Positions 56,100 to 64,000 of a DNA stretch of 64,000 bases are shown in pieces. The translations under genes were made by a program, and so were the position numbers. The DNA comes from Mesorhizobium sp. Root554 (GTDB taxonomy: Bacteria; Pseudomonadota; Alphaproteobacteria; Rhizobiales; Rhizobiaceae), in assembly GCF_001427025.1 (NCBI RefSeq), contig NZ_LMGA01000001.1, positions 2,498,722 through 2,562,721 on the forward strand, written 5' to 3'. Within the stretch, counting starts at the first letter, position 1. Each line of letters starts with the position of its first letter. The notes below the pieces were generated by a model. It was given only the letters and a program-made list of their open reading frames with translations. It made no database searches and was not told where the DNA came from.

Positions 56100-57053
56100 T
56101 CAGGCTGCCTGCGATTCCACCGGCAACAGCGCAAGATCACGCAGCGCTTCCCGCGCCGCCTGATCCAGGGGTGTTCGGGGGATTTCGCCGATGAGGCTTG
56201 CCAGGCGGTCCGACGCAAGCCGGTGCGCCTCGAACCGCAGATAGGACATCGACACGATGGCGCGCCACATCGGCACGAACGGGCTGCCGGCGCGGAGCAC
56301 CCACCATGGCATCGAGGCCAACTTGAGCGGCCGGACCATCGTCTTCTCGACCGCCGCCTTCATCTCCAGTTCGGTCACGGCATGGCCGGGTAGATGCAGC
56401 GCCTCATAGGCACCCATCCTGTCCAGGTTCTGCGCCAGCATCACGAACCCGCGGGCGAAATCCGGCAGATAGACCCACTCATGGACAAGGTCCACCGGTC
56501 CGGCGGCGGTGTAGACGCCCTTTTCAACTTTCGAGGCCGTCACCAGGTCGAACCATGAACCGGTCCCCTTGCCGCCGAAGAAATCGCCGGCCCGCAGCAG
56601 CACGGTGCGGACGCGGCCGGCTTCGGCTTCGCTGCGGAAAAGCGTTTCCATGGCGACGCGGATGCGCCCCTTCTCCGTCGTCGGATGCTGCGGCGTCTCT
56701 TCGGTCAGTACGGCGGGGATGGGCGAGCCGTAATTATAGACGGTGCCCGGAAACAGATGCACCGCACCGTTGACCGCGCAGGCCGCCATGACGTTTTCCG
56801 CCATCGGCAGCACGCTGCTCCAGTCCGAATAAACCGGGCTGAGCCCGTTGAAGACGATGTCGAACCCTTGCGTTGTCTGGGTCAGCGCCTCCCGATCCAG
56901 CGCGTCGGCCGTGATGGCAGTCACGCCTGCGAGTTCAGCCGGAAGCTTGCCGCTCCGGGTCACGCCGCCGACATCGTAGCCGGCGTCGAGAAAGGCCTTT
57001 GCCACGGCGCGGCCAAGCCGTCCGCTCGCGCCGAGAACTGCAATGCTGGTCAT
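56100..57053 (-). CDS. NAD-dependent epimerase/dehydratase family protein
   Basis: A 317-residue extended SDR with the nucleotide loop VLGASGRLGRAVAKAFLD at the start, VTAITADALDR and a FGGKGTGSWFDL segment. The usual YxxxK catalytic pair is not obvious (VYNYGSPIP takes the Tyr position), so it may be an atypical or NmrA-like sensor member. It is divergent from a LysR regulator, and the 98-base gap carries the shared promoter, which suggests LysR control. Substrate unknown. Confidence 0.82.
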   Translation of the reverse strand: MTSIAVLGASGRLGRAVAKAFLDAGYDVGGVTRSGKLPAELAGVTAITADALDREALTQTTQGFDIVFNGLSPVYSDWSSVLPMAENVMAACAVNGAVHLFPGTVYNYGSPIPAVLTEETPQHPTTEKGRIRVAMETLFRSEAEAGRVRTVLLRAGDFFGGKGTGSWFDLVTASKVEKGVYTAAGPVDLVHEWVYLPDFARGFVMLAQNLDRMGAYEALHLPGHAVTELEMKAAVEKTMVRPLKLASMPWWVLRAGSPFVPMWRAIVSMSYLRFEAHRLASDRLASLIGEIPRTPLDQAAREALRDLALLPVESQAA

Positions 57054-57134
57054 GTCTTTGCTCCATGTTGCGTTGGGAGCACAGATATGGTCGTATCGAA
57101 TGCGAATGGATATTCTCCAAAACCGTCTTCTTGT

Positions 57135-57150
57135 TATTCATATTTGAATA
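57135..57150. promoter_or_regulatory. AT-rich palindrome at the lysR start (operator or leaderless promoter candidate)
   Basis: TATTCA, TATT and TGAATA form a perfect 6-4-6 inverted repeat ending two bases before the lysR ATG. No Shine-Dalgarno sequence fits between it and the ATG. A LysR-type T-N11-A box and an overlapping -10 element would both match such a sequence, giving autoregulation and possibly a leaderless transcript. Confidence 0.5.
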
Positions 57151-57151
57151 T

Positions 57152-58039
57152 ATGGCTGATTTCGACTGGAACCTGATCCGAAGCTTTGTCGCCGTAGCCG
57201 AGACCGGCAGCCTGTCGGCGGCGGCGCGCCGTGTGGCCCTGAGCCAGCCGACGCTCGGCCGCCATGTCGCCGATCTCGAGCAGGCGCTGGGCGTGACGCT
57301 GTTCCGGCGCGGCCGGCGCGGCTACGCCCTGACCGAGGCCGGTCTCGCTCTTTATGAACGCGGCAAGGCCGTGAACGAGCACGCCACGGCATTTTCGCTT
57401 TTGGCGCTGGGCTCGGTCGAGGCGATCGAAGGCACGGTCCGCATCGCCGCATCGGAAGTCGTGGCAGCCTATGTGCTGCCGCCGATCATGGCGCGGCTCG
57501 GCGTCGAGGAACCGGGCATCGCGGTCGAGATCGTCGCCTCCAACCAGATCGAGAACCTGCTGCGCCGCGATGCCGACATCGCCATCCGCATGGTGCGGCC
57601 TGCGCAGAACGAACTGGTGGCGCGCAAGGTCACCGACATCGAACTGCGGGCCTGCGCTGCCACATCATATCTGGAACGCCACGGCCGGCCGCTCCAGCCC
57701 GCCGACCTCCTCGGCCACCATCTCATCGGCTTCGACCGTGGCGACGATATCATCCGTGGCTTGAACCAGATCGGCGTGGCGGTGACGCGCGATTCCTTCC
57801 GCTTTCGCACCGACAACCAGATCGTGCTGTGGGAGGCGGTGCGCGCCGGCAACGGCGTCGGCATCGGGCAGGAGCCGCTCGCCCGCCGCGACCCGCTGAT
57901 CGAAATCGTGCTGCCGGATATGCCGCTGCCGGTCCTGCCGGTCTGGCTCGCCATGCACCGCGACGTGCGCACCAGTGTGCGCCTGCGCCGCGTCGCCGAT
58001 TTCCTCTTCGAGGAACTGAAGCTTTATGCGGCCGGTTGA
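57152..58039 (+). CDS. LysR family transcriptional regulator
   Basis: A 295-residue LysR protein. The winged helix-turn-helix is at residues 5-62 (FVAVAETGSLSAAARRVALSQPTLGRHVADLEQALGVTLFRR by motif); the effector domain follows with IAASEVVAAYVLPPIMARL. The conserved MADFDWNLIRSF start fixes the ATG at 57152 although the frame is open to 56999. Divergent from the epimerase gene it probably regulates. Its end overlaps the stop of the convergent MFS gene by 16 bases. Confidence 0.92.
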   Translation: MADFDWNLIRSFVAVAETGSLSAAARRVALSQPTLGRHVADLEQALGVTLFRRGRRGYALTEAGLALYERGKAVNEHATAFSLLALGSVEAIEGTVRIAASEVVAAYVLPPIMARLGVEEPGIAVEIVASNQIENLLRRDADIAIRMVRPAQNELVARKVTDIELRACAATSYLERHGRPLQPADLLGHHLIGFDRGDDIIRGLNQIGVAVTRDSFRFRTDNQIVLWEAVRAGNGVGIGQEPLARRDPLIEIVLPDMPLPVLPVWLAMHRDVRTSVRLRRVADFLFEELKLYAAG

Positions 58040-59214
58040 GGTGCGAAATCGGCGGAGCGGGCCAGTTCCGACATCAGGCAGACGATCACCAGCAGGCCGG
58101 ACAGCGCGACGAAAACCGGCGAGAAGCCGGTATGTTCCGCGACGAAACCGATGGCGGAGGGCGCCATCAGGATGCCGCAGTAACCTATTGTCGTCACCAC
58201 GCTCATGCCGGTGCCCGACGCCATGCCCGGCTGGTTGCCGCCGGCCGAAAAGGCGATCGGCACCATGTTGGCGATGCCGAGACCGGTGATGGCGAAGGCG
58301 GCGATGACCAGCCAAGGCCAGGGTGATAGCCCGGCAACCAGCATGCCGCCGGCGGCGATCAGGCTGGACACCCGCAAGGTGCGCACCGCGCCGAAGCGGT
58401 TGCGGACACCGTCGCCGGCAAAGCGCATCAGCGCCATCGCCCCGGAGAAAAGCGCAAACGCGAGGCCCGCCGTGGCGAGATTGCTGCCGAGCTCCTGCTG
58501 CAGGTAGAGCGCCGCCCAGTCGAGCACCGCCCCTTCCGGCACCATCGAGAACAGCGCCATGATGCCGACCAGATAGACCGCCGGGTTTCTCGGCAGGGTG
58601 AATTTGTGATGTTCCTGCGCCTGCGGCGTCGGGTCGGTGACCAAGTAGCGCGCCGCCGCCACCAGGATCACCGCGGCGACGATTGTGACGGTGCCCGCAT
58701 GGGCGAGGTGGCCGAACTTCTGGATGAAGAAACCGCCGATACCGCCGCCGGCAAAGCCGCCAAGGCTCCAGAAACCGTGCGAGGAGGACATGACCGCCCT
58801 GGAGAGCCGGCGTTCGACGGCGACCGCATTGGCGTTCATGGCCACGTCCATGCCGCCGATCAGCCCGCCGAACAGGAACATCGCCGCCGCCGCCAGCGGC
58901 ACGTTGGACGCCAGCGCCACCAGAAGCAGGCCGAAGACGCAGACCGCCGCGAAGCCGCGCAGGACGGCGCGCGACCCGTGCTTCGACATCAGGTAGCCCG
59001 ACAGTGGCATGAAGGTCAGCGCTCCGATGCCGAAGACCAGGATCAGCAGGCCGAGGGTGAATTTGCTGATCTCGAGCCGCGCCAAAAACACCGGAATCTG
59101 CGGCGCCCAGCTGCCGGTCAGGAAGCCGTTGATGAAGAACATCGCCGCCACGGCCCAACGGCCGCGAAAAGCGGATTGCTGGGCTGCGGATTGCAGGGGG
59201 GTTGATGCAGGCAT
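58024..59214 (-). CDS. MFS transporter
   Basis: A 396-residue major facilitator with about 12 helices. The first loop signature reads LMSKHGSRAVLRG, and FFINGFLTGSWAPQIPVFL starts helix 1. The general shape recalls sugar or drug MFS proteins; no substrate is evident. Its minus-strand stop overlaps the lysR end. Possible regulation by the neighbouring LysR is speculative because lysR is convergent with it. Confidence 0.88.
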   Translation of the reverse strand: MPASTPLQSAAQQSAFRGRWAVAAMFFINGFLTGSWAPQIPVFLARLEISKFTLGLLILVFGIGALTFMPLSGYLMSKHGSRAVLRGFAAVCVFGLLLVALASNVPLAAAAMFLFGGLIGGMDVAMNANAVAVERRLSRAVMSSSHGFWSLGGFAGGGIGGFFIQKFGHLAHAGTVTIVAAVILVAAARYLVTDPTPQAQEHHKFTLPRNPAVYLVGIMALFSMVPEGAVLDWAALYLQQELGSNLATAGLAFALFSGAMALMRFAGDGVRNRFGAVRTLRVSSLIAAGGMLVAGLSPWPWLVIAAFAITGLGIANMVPIAFSAGGNQPGMASGTGMSVVTTIGYCGILMAPSAIGFVAEHTGFSPVFVALSGLLVIVCLMSELARSADFAPQPAA

Positions 59215-59323
59215 GAGGGATCCGGCGGTTAAATCGAATTGGTCGGCAAATTAGATCGATTCAATTGCCAGTCAAGACGACGGATGTCACAACTCTTGGA
59301 CCAGATCGAGGGTCGTCCGTTAT

Positions 59324-59632
59324 TCAGGGATCCTTCGGGCGATTGGTCTCGAAACCGGCTTTCTGCGCCTCAGACGCCTCCGTCTGATACCGCGCCTGCC
59401 ATTCGGCATAGGGCATGCCGTAGACGATTTCGCGCGTGTCCTCCTTCGAAAGATCGATGCCTTGCGCCGCCGCCGCTTCGCCGTACCAGGTCGACAGGCA
59501 GTTGCGGCAGAAGCCGGCGAGGTTCATCAGGTCGATATTCTGCACATCGGTGCGCTGGCGCAGATGCTCGACCAGCCGGCGGAAAGCAGCCGCTTCCAGA
59601 TCGCGTTTCTGCTCTTCGCTCAAACTGGTCAT
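59324..59632 (-). CDS. DUF1244 domain protein
   Basis: A 102-residue protein of the DUF1244 family, a small helical fold seen in proteobacteria. The CxxC-like NLAGFCRNCLSTWYGEAA and EIVYGMPYAEWQ are diagnostic. Function unknown. The N-formylglutamate amidohydrolase gene is 13 bases upstream on the same strand, so they form one operon. Confidence 0.92.
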   Translation of the reverse strand: MTSLSEEQKRDLEAAAFRRLVEHLRQRTDVQNIDLMNLAGFCRNCLSTWYGEAAAAQGIDLSKEDTREIVYGMPYAEWQARYQTEASEAQKAGFETNRPKDP

Positions 59633-59645
59633 GAACCTTGCTCCG

Positions 59646-60443
59646 TCACAGCGGGCCGGTGCGCGAACCGAACCGTCTCACCTCATGTATATCGGAACGG
59701 CGATTCACCGCGTCAACGATCGGCGCCAATCTCCGCGCCCAGGCGAGCGCGCTCTGCTGGGTGGCGATCAGGTCCTGCCGGATTTCGATGAGCGCGTGCG
59801 CGTAACCATTGACGACGGCGTGCCGGAACATCGTGTCGCCGCGCAGCGCACCGTCATAGGGCTCATTGTCCCCGACCGTCAGGCTGCCGTCCGCCGCCAG
59901 CCCATCGATCAGCGGCCGCGCCGCCCGGTCGTCAAGGTCCCACAACAGGCCGACATGCCACGGACGGATATGACCCTGCATGGTCGGGGTGAAGGAATGA
60001 ACCGAAAAGACGAAGGGCGCCGCCCCGCTCGCCCCCGCGACCGAGGCCACCATGGCGCCGACGGCGTCATGATAGGGGCGGTAGAACAGGTCGAGCCGCC
60101 TCTCCCGCTCCTCGTCCGACATCGGATAGTTCGCCGGCACGATGGTGCCGTCATAAAGCTGGCGAATGAGCGTCGGGTCGTCCTCGCCGCGGTTGGGGTC
60201 GATCAGCAGCCGCGAGAACGTCGCGAACACGGCAGGCGCATCGAGCAGCGCGGCAAGCTCGCGCAGGACCATCTCCACGCCGATGTCGTAGGCGATATGG
60301 CGGTCGAACTCCGAAGCCGGCAGACCGAGATCGCCATACTCCTCGGGAAGATTGCGGCGCGCGTGGTCGGCGACCAGAACCAGACCCCGCTTGCGGTCGC
60401 CTTCGATGGTCTCGAACGGCGCAAAAACTGTGGATCGGGTCAT
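59646..60443 (-). CDS. N-formylglutamate amidohydrolase
   Basis: A 265-residue hydrolase (PF05013) that releases formate from N-formyl-L-glutamate in histidine degradation, or acts on related N-formyl amides. LVLVADHARRNLPEEYG and FVFSVHSFTP carry the metal-site residues; DPNRGEDD is family-typical. The histidine operon is absent here; a non-canonical role is possible. It lies at the head of the DUF1244 unit. Confidence 0.9.
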   Translation of the reverse strand: MTRSTVFAPFETIEGDRKRGLVLVADHARRNLPEEYGDLGLPASEFDRHIAYDIGVEMVLRELAALLDAPAVFATFSRLLIDPNRGEDDPTLIRQLYDGTIVPANYPMSDEERERRLDLFYRPYHDAVGAMVASVAGASGAAPFVFSVHSFTPTMQGHIRPWHVGLLWDLDDRAARPLIDGLAADGSLTVGDNEPYDGALRGDTMFRHAVVNGYAHALIEIRQDLIATQQSALAWARRLAPIVDAVNRRSDIHEVRRFGSRTGPL

Positions 60444-60656
60444 CGGCGGGAAAAATCGGTCGGGTTCGTTGCGCGATTGCTGCTAACCTCATTCCACGAA
60501 GCGGACAGACGCGCAACGCCGTTGTTTGGCCAAGGTTTTTGCAGAATCTGTCTGTGGGTTTGCCGGGCTGATGTCTGCTTGCGACTAAATCGATTGATTT
60601 TACGCAAATCGCCGCGTTGACATGCGCCCGGACATTTCCGAAAAGGGCGTCTGAAC

Positions 60657-61175
60657 ATGCTTACATCGTTCTTCAAGGGCTTGAGAATGACCATCGCCGG
60701 CAGGCCGCGCGCGGGTAGAACCTTCGCTGGACATCTGGCGTTTTTCGCCATTCTGCTGGCGCCGCTTGCCGTCGCGACACCTGCCAGGGCCGATTTTCGC
60801 GTCTGCAACGCGACGCAGAACCTCGTCGGCGTCGGCATCGGCTATCGCGCCAAGGCCGGCTGGATCACCGAAGGCTGGTGGCGCATCGAAGGTTCAAGCT
60901 GCAAGACGCTGATCGAGGGACCGTTGTCATCGCGGTTTTATTATCTTTATGCAGAAGACGCCGAACGCGGTGGCCGCTGGGATGGGCCGATTTCGATGTG
61001 CGTGGCGGAAAAGGAATTCAAGATCGCGGGCGTGACCGATTGCGTCGCCAGAGGCTTTCAGCGCGCCGGATTTCAGGAATACGACACGGGTGAGCAGGCG
61101 AGCTGGATGGTCCAGCTGACCGATCAGCCCGCAACGGACGGCGACAGCGCCGCCCCCGGAAGCAATGGTCAATGA
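60657..61175 (+). CDS. DUF1036 domain secreted protein
   Basis: A 172-residue protein with an N-terminal signal peptide (about residues 1-42, ending ATPARA) and a DUF1036 domain: FRVCNATQNLVGVGIGYRAKAGWITEGWW and CKTLIEGPLSSRFYYLYAED are characteristic. It is exported with unknown function. Its stop overlaps the pyruvate kinase start by 4 bases. 60444-60656 holds no gene I can see, only the promoter region. Confidence 0.88.
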   Translation: MLTSFFKGLRMTIAGRPRAGRTFAGHLAFFAILLAPLAVATPARADFRVCNATQNLVGVGIGYRAKAGWITEGWWRIEGSSCKTLIEGPLSSRFYYLYAEDAERGGRWDGPISMCVAEKEFKIAGVTDCVARGFQRAGFQEYDTGEQASWMVQLTDQPATDGDSAAPGSNGQ

Positions 61176-62605
61176 GACGTAGCCGCAAGGTCAAGATACT
61201 CGCGACGGTAGGTCCGGTCTCCTCCGACGAGGCCATGCTGAAAAAACTCTTCGAAGCGGGCGCCGACGTTTTCCGCATCAATATGAGCCATACCGACCAC
61301 GATTTGATGCGCACGCTGGTCGCTCGCATCCGCTCGGTCGAGGAGGCTGTCGGCCGACCGATCGGCATTCTGGCGGATTTGCAGGGCCCCAAACTGCGTG
61401 TCGGCAAATTCGCCAACGGCAAGGAAGCGCTGAGCGCTGGCCAGACCTTCACGCTGGACAACAATCCTGAACCCGGCGATGGCAGTCGCGTTTTCCTGCC
61501 GCATCCCGAAATCCTCGCTTCGGTTGAAGCCGGTCACCGCCTGCTGATCGATGACGGCAAGGTCGAGTTGAAGGCGATCAGGACCGATGGCACCTCCATC
61601 GTTTGCACGGTGATTTCCGGAACGGCGATTTCCGACAAGAAGGGCGTCTCGCTTCCCGACACCGAACTGCCTGTCGGCGCCCTTACGCCGAAGGACCGCA
61701 CCGATCTGGACGCCGTGCTCGCGGCGGGTGTCGACTGGGTGGCGCTCTCCTTCATCCAGCGTCCCGAGGACCTTGCCGAGGCCCGCAAGATCGCGCGCGG
61801 CCGCGCCCTGCTGATGTCGAAGATCGAGAAGCCGCAGGCTGTCGCCAGGCTGGCCGAGATCATCGAATTGTCTGATGCGCTGATGGTCGCCCGCGGCGAT
61901 CTTGGCGTCGAGATGCCGCTGGAAGCGGTTCCCGGCATCCAGAAACAGATTACCCGCGCCGCGCGCCGCGCCGGCAAGCCGGTGGTCGTCGCCACCCAGA
62001 TGCTGGAATCGATGATCTCGGCGCCGGTTCCGACGCGTGCCGAGGTTTCGGACGTTTCGATCGCCGTCTTCGAAGGCGCCGACGCCATCATGCTTTCAGC
62101 CGAATCCGCCGCCGGCGCCTATCCGGTTGAAGCTGTGGCCACCATGAACCGCATAGCCGAGAAGGTCGAGCAGGACCCGCTTTACGCCGGCATCATCAAC
62201 GCCCAGCGCTCGCAGCCGGAAGCCACCGGCGCCGATGCCATTTCGCTCGCCGCGCGTGAGATCGCCGAGACGCTGAAACTGTCCGCCATCATCACCTATA
62301 CGGCCTCGGGCGCCACCGGCCTTCGCGCCGCGCGCGAAAGGCCACAGGTGCCGATCATCGCGCTCTCCCCCATCCTGAACACCGCGCGGCGGCTGTCGCT
62401 GCTGTGGGGAACGCATTGCGTCGTCTCCCCGGACGCGACCGACCTCGACGACATGGTCGAGCGCGCCTGCCGCATCGCGGCGGAGGAGAATTTCGGCAAA
62501 ACCGGCGACCGCGTCATCATCACCGCCGGTGTTCCGCTGCGCACGCCCGGCTCCACCAACATGCTGCGCATCGCCTATATCGGATCGCAGATCCCCGGCC
62601 GGTAG
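61172..62605 (+). CDS. pyk: Pyruvate kinase
   Basis: Converts phosphoenolpyruvate and ADP to pyruvate and ATP, the last step of glycolysis. The 477-residue protein has KILATVGPVSSDEAM, the MSKIEKPQAVA catalytic lysine, MVARGDLGVEMPLEAVPGIQKQ and the KPVVVATQMLESMI segment, then allosteric-type C-terminal domain. Its start overlaps the DUF1036 gene (ATGA), so the two are translated together. Confidence 0.96.
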   Translation: MRRSRKVKILATVGPVSSDEAMLKKLFEAGADVFRINMSHTDHDLMRTLVARIRSVEEAVGRPIGILADLQGPKLRVGKFANGKEALSAGQTFTLDNNPEPGDGSRVFLPHPEILASVEAGHRLLIDDGKVELKAIRTDGTSIVCTVISGTAISDKKGVSLPDTELPVGALTPKDRTDLDAVLAAGVDWVALSFIQRPEDLAEARKIARGRALLMSKIEKPQAVARLAEIIELSDALMVARGDLGVEMPLEAVPGIQKQITRAARRAGKPVVVATQMLESMISAPVPTRAEVSDVSIAVFEGADAIMLSAESAAGAYPVEAVATMNRIAEKVEQDPLYAGIINAQRSQPEATGADAISLAAREIAETLKLSAIITYTASGATGLRAARERPQVPIIALSPILNTARRLSLLWGTHCVVSPDATDLDDMVERACRIAAEENFGKTGDRVIITAGVPLRTPGSTNMLRIAYIGSQIPGR

Positions 62606-62618
62606 CTGGTGCCCTGAC

Positions 62619-63680
62619 TCAGGTCGGCGCCAGTTCACCGTCCGTTGCGGGCATATCGGCGCACCTGCCCCGGCCAAAAGAATCACCGGCGATGCGGGCT
62701 TCTACCACCTGCGCAACCGCTTCCAGGTCGCGGTCCTTGCCGGCAAGCTTCTCTATCGAGGCGACCACCAAGTCGGGAGCGATCCAGTCCGGCTTGTGGC
62801 CGAGATTGCGCACCCACACCAGTTCCGATCCCGGTATGTCACGGGCCAGCCCGCCCGAATGCAGTTCCTCATAGACGACGCTGTCGCGATCGCCGGAGAG
62901 GATCACTGTCGGCGCCTTGATATCACGATAGCGCGGCTGCAGGGCCAGCACGCTGTCATACAGCCCGGCGACATCGGTGGCGTTGGCGCGGAAGGCCGCC
63001 GGCCGCAGAACGAGCGGTATCGATGCCAACTCGCCGTAGTTGTCGGGCGCGTTGTTGGGCGCGAAGACGCAGCGCATGGCGGCGTCGAGTTGGAACAGCC
63101 CGGCCGGATAGGTCAGGGTTTCGGTGAACAGGCGTCCAATGACCGGCAATTTCGCCACGTCATAGTACCATGACGTCGCGCCGCCCGGCCACGGATGGGT
63201 GGCGGCCGCGGCGAAGACGAGGCCGAGCGTCTTGTCGCCATGTTCGACGCCGAACGCGGCCGTCACCGCCCCGCCGAACGAATGCCCGACGACAATCGCC
63301 TTTTCGATGCCGAGCCTATCCATCAACTTCGCCAGCGTATTCGCCTGGGCCAATGGATTGTCGTTGTTTCCGCGCTCCGACCAGCCGAAGCCCGGCCTGT
63401 CGAAGAACAGCATCTCCGCCCTGCCCTCAAGCAGTGGTCGCAGCGGGAGCATCTGGTCCTTCAGGTTGGCGCTGGCGCCGTGAATGAAAACGACTGGCGG
63501 CAGGTCGGGATTCGCAGGTCCGTTCACATGCACATAGTGGATGCGCACGCCATCGATGTCGGCAAAGGCGCCGATCGGCGGATTGCGCCGCTCGATCAGC
63601 CACGTGCCGACACGCGTGGTGCCGACGAGAACGAAAACGATTGCTGCGAGAAAGGCCAAGGCCGCATAGACGAGATTCAT
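62619..63680 (-). CDS. Membrane-anchored alpha/beta hydrolase
   Basis: A 353-residue hydrolase. An N-terminal hydrophobic helix (about residues 3-22) anchors an alpha/beta hydrolase domain: VVFIHGASANLKDQM (HG oxyanion), VVGHSFGGAVTAAF (catalytic Ser) and, near the end, the Asp (LSGDRDSVV) and His (NLGHKPDW). The ATG at 63680 begins MNLVYAALAF; the frame extends upstream to 63803 only by chance. The substrate is unknown. It converges on pyk; the 13-base gap holds an 8-bp CTGGTGCC/GGCGCCAG stem (62606-62633). Confidence 0.87.
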   Translation of the reverse strand: MNLVYAALAFLAAIVFVLVGTTRVGTWLIERRNPPIGAFADIDGVRIHYVHVNGPANPDLPPVVFIHGASANLKDQMLPLRPLLEGRAEMLFFDRPGFGWSERGNNDNPLAQANTLAKLMDRLGIEKAIVVGHSFGGAVTAAFGVEHGDKTLGLVFAAAATHPWPGGATSWYYDVAKLPVIGRLFTETLTYPAGLFQLDAAMRCVFAPNNAPDNYGELASIPLVLRPAAFRANATDVAGLYDSVLALQPRYRDIKAPTVILSGDRDSVVYEELHSGGLARDIPGSELVWVRNLGHKPDWIAPDLVVASIEKLAGKDRDLEAVAQVVEARIAGDSFGRGRCADMPATDGELAPT

Positions 63681-63747
63681 GACGAGGAGATACGGCGCCG
63701 ACGCTGAGAAGTTTGCAACCAAATAAGTTTTTGCCGGAGCACGATGA

Positions 63748-64000
63748 TCAAATGCCTTCGCCGGCCAGTTCCTCGGACAGAATGGCAACCTGGTTCTGCG
63801 CATTGCGCATCATCGGATAGACGTCGAGCGCCCGCTGCCAGGCCCGGAGCGCCTGCTCCTTGCGGCCGGTGTCGCTGAAAATCTGGGCCATGCCCGAGAT
63901 CGCGCCGAAATGGCGCGGCTCGAGCTCGAGCGTTTGCTCGATGTCGGCCATCGCCTTCTGATAGTTCTTCATCATGAAATGTACGGTGGCGCGGCGGTTC
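63748..64000 (-). CDS. Tetratricopeptide repeat protein (5' part outside window)
   Basis: The last 83 codons of a minus-strand gene. Two TPR units are visible: MMKNYQKAMADIEQTLELEPRHFGAISGMAQIFSDTG and the next (RKEQALRAWQRALDVYPMM). The product ends SEELAGEGI. TPRs mediate protein-protein contact; without the N-terminal part the class cannot be named. The frame is open to the right edge. Confidence 0.75.
   Translation of the reverse strand, partial: NRRATVHFMMKNYQKAMADIEQTLELEPRHFGAISGMAQIFSDTGRKEQALRAWQRALDVYPMMRNAQNQVAILSEELAGEGI

Noticed and set aside
62606-62633. Terminator between pyk and the hydrolase
   Set aside because: The 8-bp stem contains one wobble pair and has no T-run on either strand.
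1-64000. Mobile elements, prophage, CRISPR or tRNA genes
   Set aside because: No transposase, integrase other than XerD, phage structural gene, spaced direct repeats or tRNA-like cloverleaf was seen in the gaps between genes; all gaps are under 300 bases.

Overview
The window is G+C-rich, gene-dense chromosomal DNA of an alphaproteobacterium, most likely order Hyphomicrobiales (Rhizobiales) and close to Mesorhizobium/Phyllobacteriaceae. The evidence is recognisable family content and order: accA-xerD next to aroK-aroB, bolA-DnaJ-cobS-cobT, argH-lptM-lysA-TIGR02302, hisC-tyrC, ftsEX and DUF1036-pyk, plus a SAM-II riboswitch before metA and CtrA-type boxes, both typical of alphaproteobacteria. 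Nothing marks a plasmid, prophage or integrative element. I see no rRNA, tRNA, CRISPR array or complete insertion sequence. No stretch over 300 bases lacks a gene or gene remnant.

Layout. 1-5036: accA (cut by the left edge), xerD and a 49-residue membrane protein on the minus strand, divergent from aroK-aroB-corC-like; then a decayed PIN-domain (VapC) gene. 5046-10714: bolA, a J-domain protein, the CobS and CobT subunits of aerobic cobaltochelatase, a phytase-like secreted protein and a VOC protein. 10726-15887: a SAM-fold spermidine-synthase-like gene with a queuosine precursor transporter, rpmB, a DUF3108 protein, an EamA exporter, a YhhN lysoplasmalogenase and gloB. 16008-25377: methyltransferase plus SbmA/BacA-like ABC transporter, riboswitch-controlled metA, hisC-tyrC, DUF2125, ChaC, aldo/keto reductase and acyltransferase. 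25469-30160: YdcF, ftsX-ftsE, then a divergent unit (membrane protein, hpt, CpdR-like regulator) with CtrA-type boxes between. 30201-36594: argH-lptM-lysA-TIGR02302 divergent from tlpA. 36733-45000: a complete glycerol-3-phosphate importer (ugpBAEC) convergent with a complete ferric iron importer (fbpABC). 45242-56041: bdhA with a patatin phospholipase; a TetR regulator divergent from a molybdenum hydroxylase (small subunit, large subunit, diheme cytochrome c); an RND efflux pair and a DUF3309 peptide. 56100-64000: NAD-epimerase/LysR pair, MFS transporter, DUF1244, N-formylglutamate amidohydrolase, DUF1036-pyk, an alpha/beta hydrolase and a TPR protein cut by the right edge.

How parts work together. 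metA has a SAM-II aptamer followed by an intrinsic terminator, so methionine synthesis should fall when S-adenosylmethionine is abundant. The CtrA-type boxes sit between ftsE and a unit ending in a CpdR-like regulator, which suggests linkage of division and replication control. The TetR gene, its inverted-repeat operator and the divergent hydroxylase-cytochrome genes look like a self-contained inducible oxidation module, possibly extended by the RND pump. This is the best candidate here for an uncharacterised system.

Most of the window is ordinary core genome. The unusual items are: a CorC-like protein without its DUF21 domain, the internally deleted VapC, MetA with Glu111 (predicting acetyl-CoA use), a 20-bp operator before ugpB, palindromic repeats between tyrC and the DUF2125 gene and inside the ugp operon, and a lysR start that lacks a Shine-Dalgarno sequence and abuts a palindrome. 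All start sites and functions are read from sequence alone; no database search was run.
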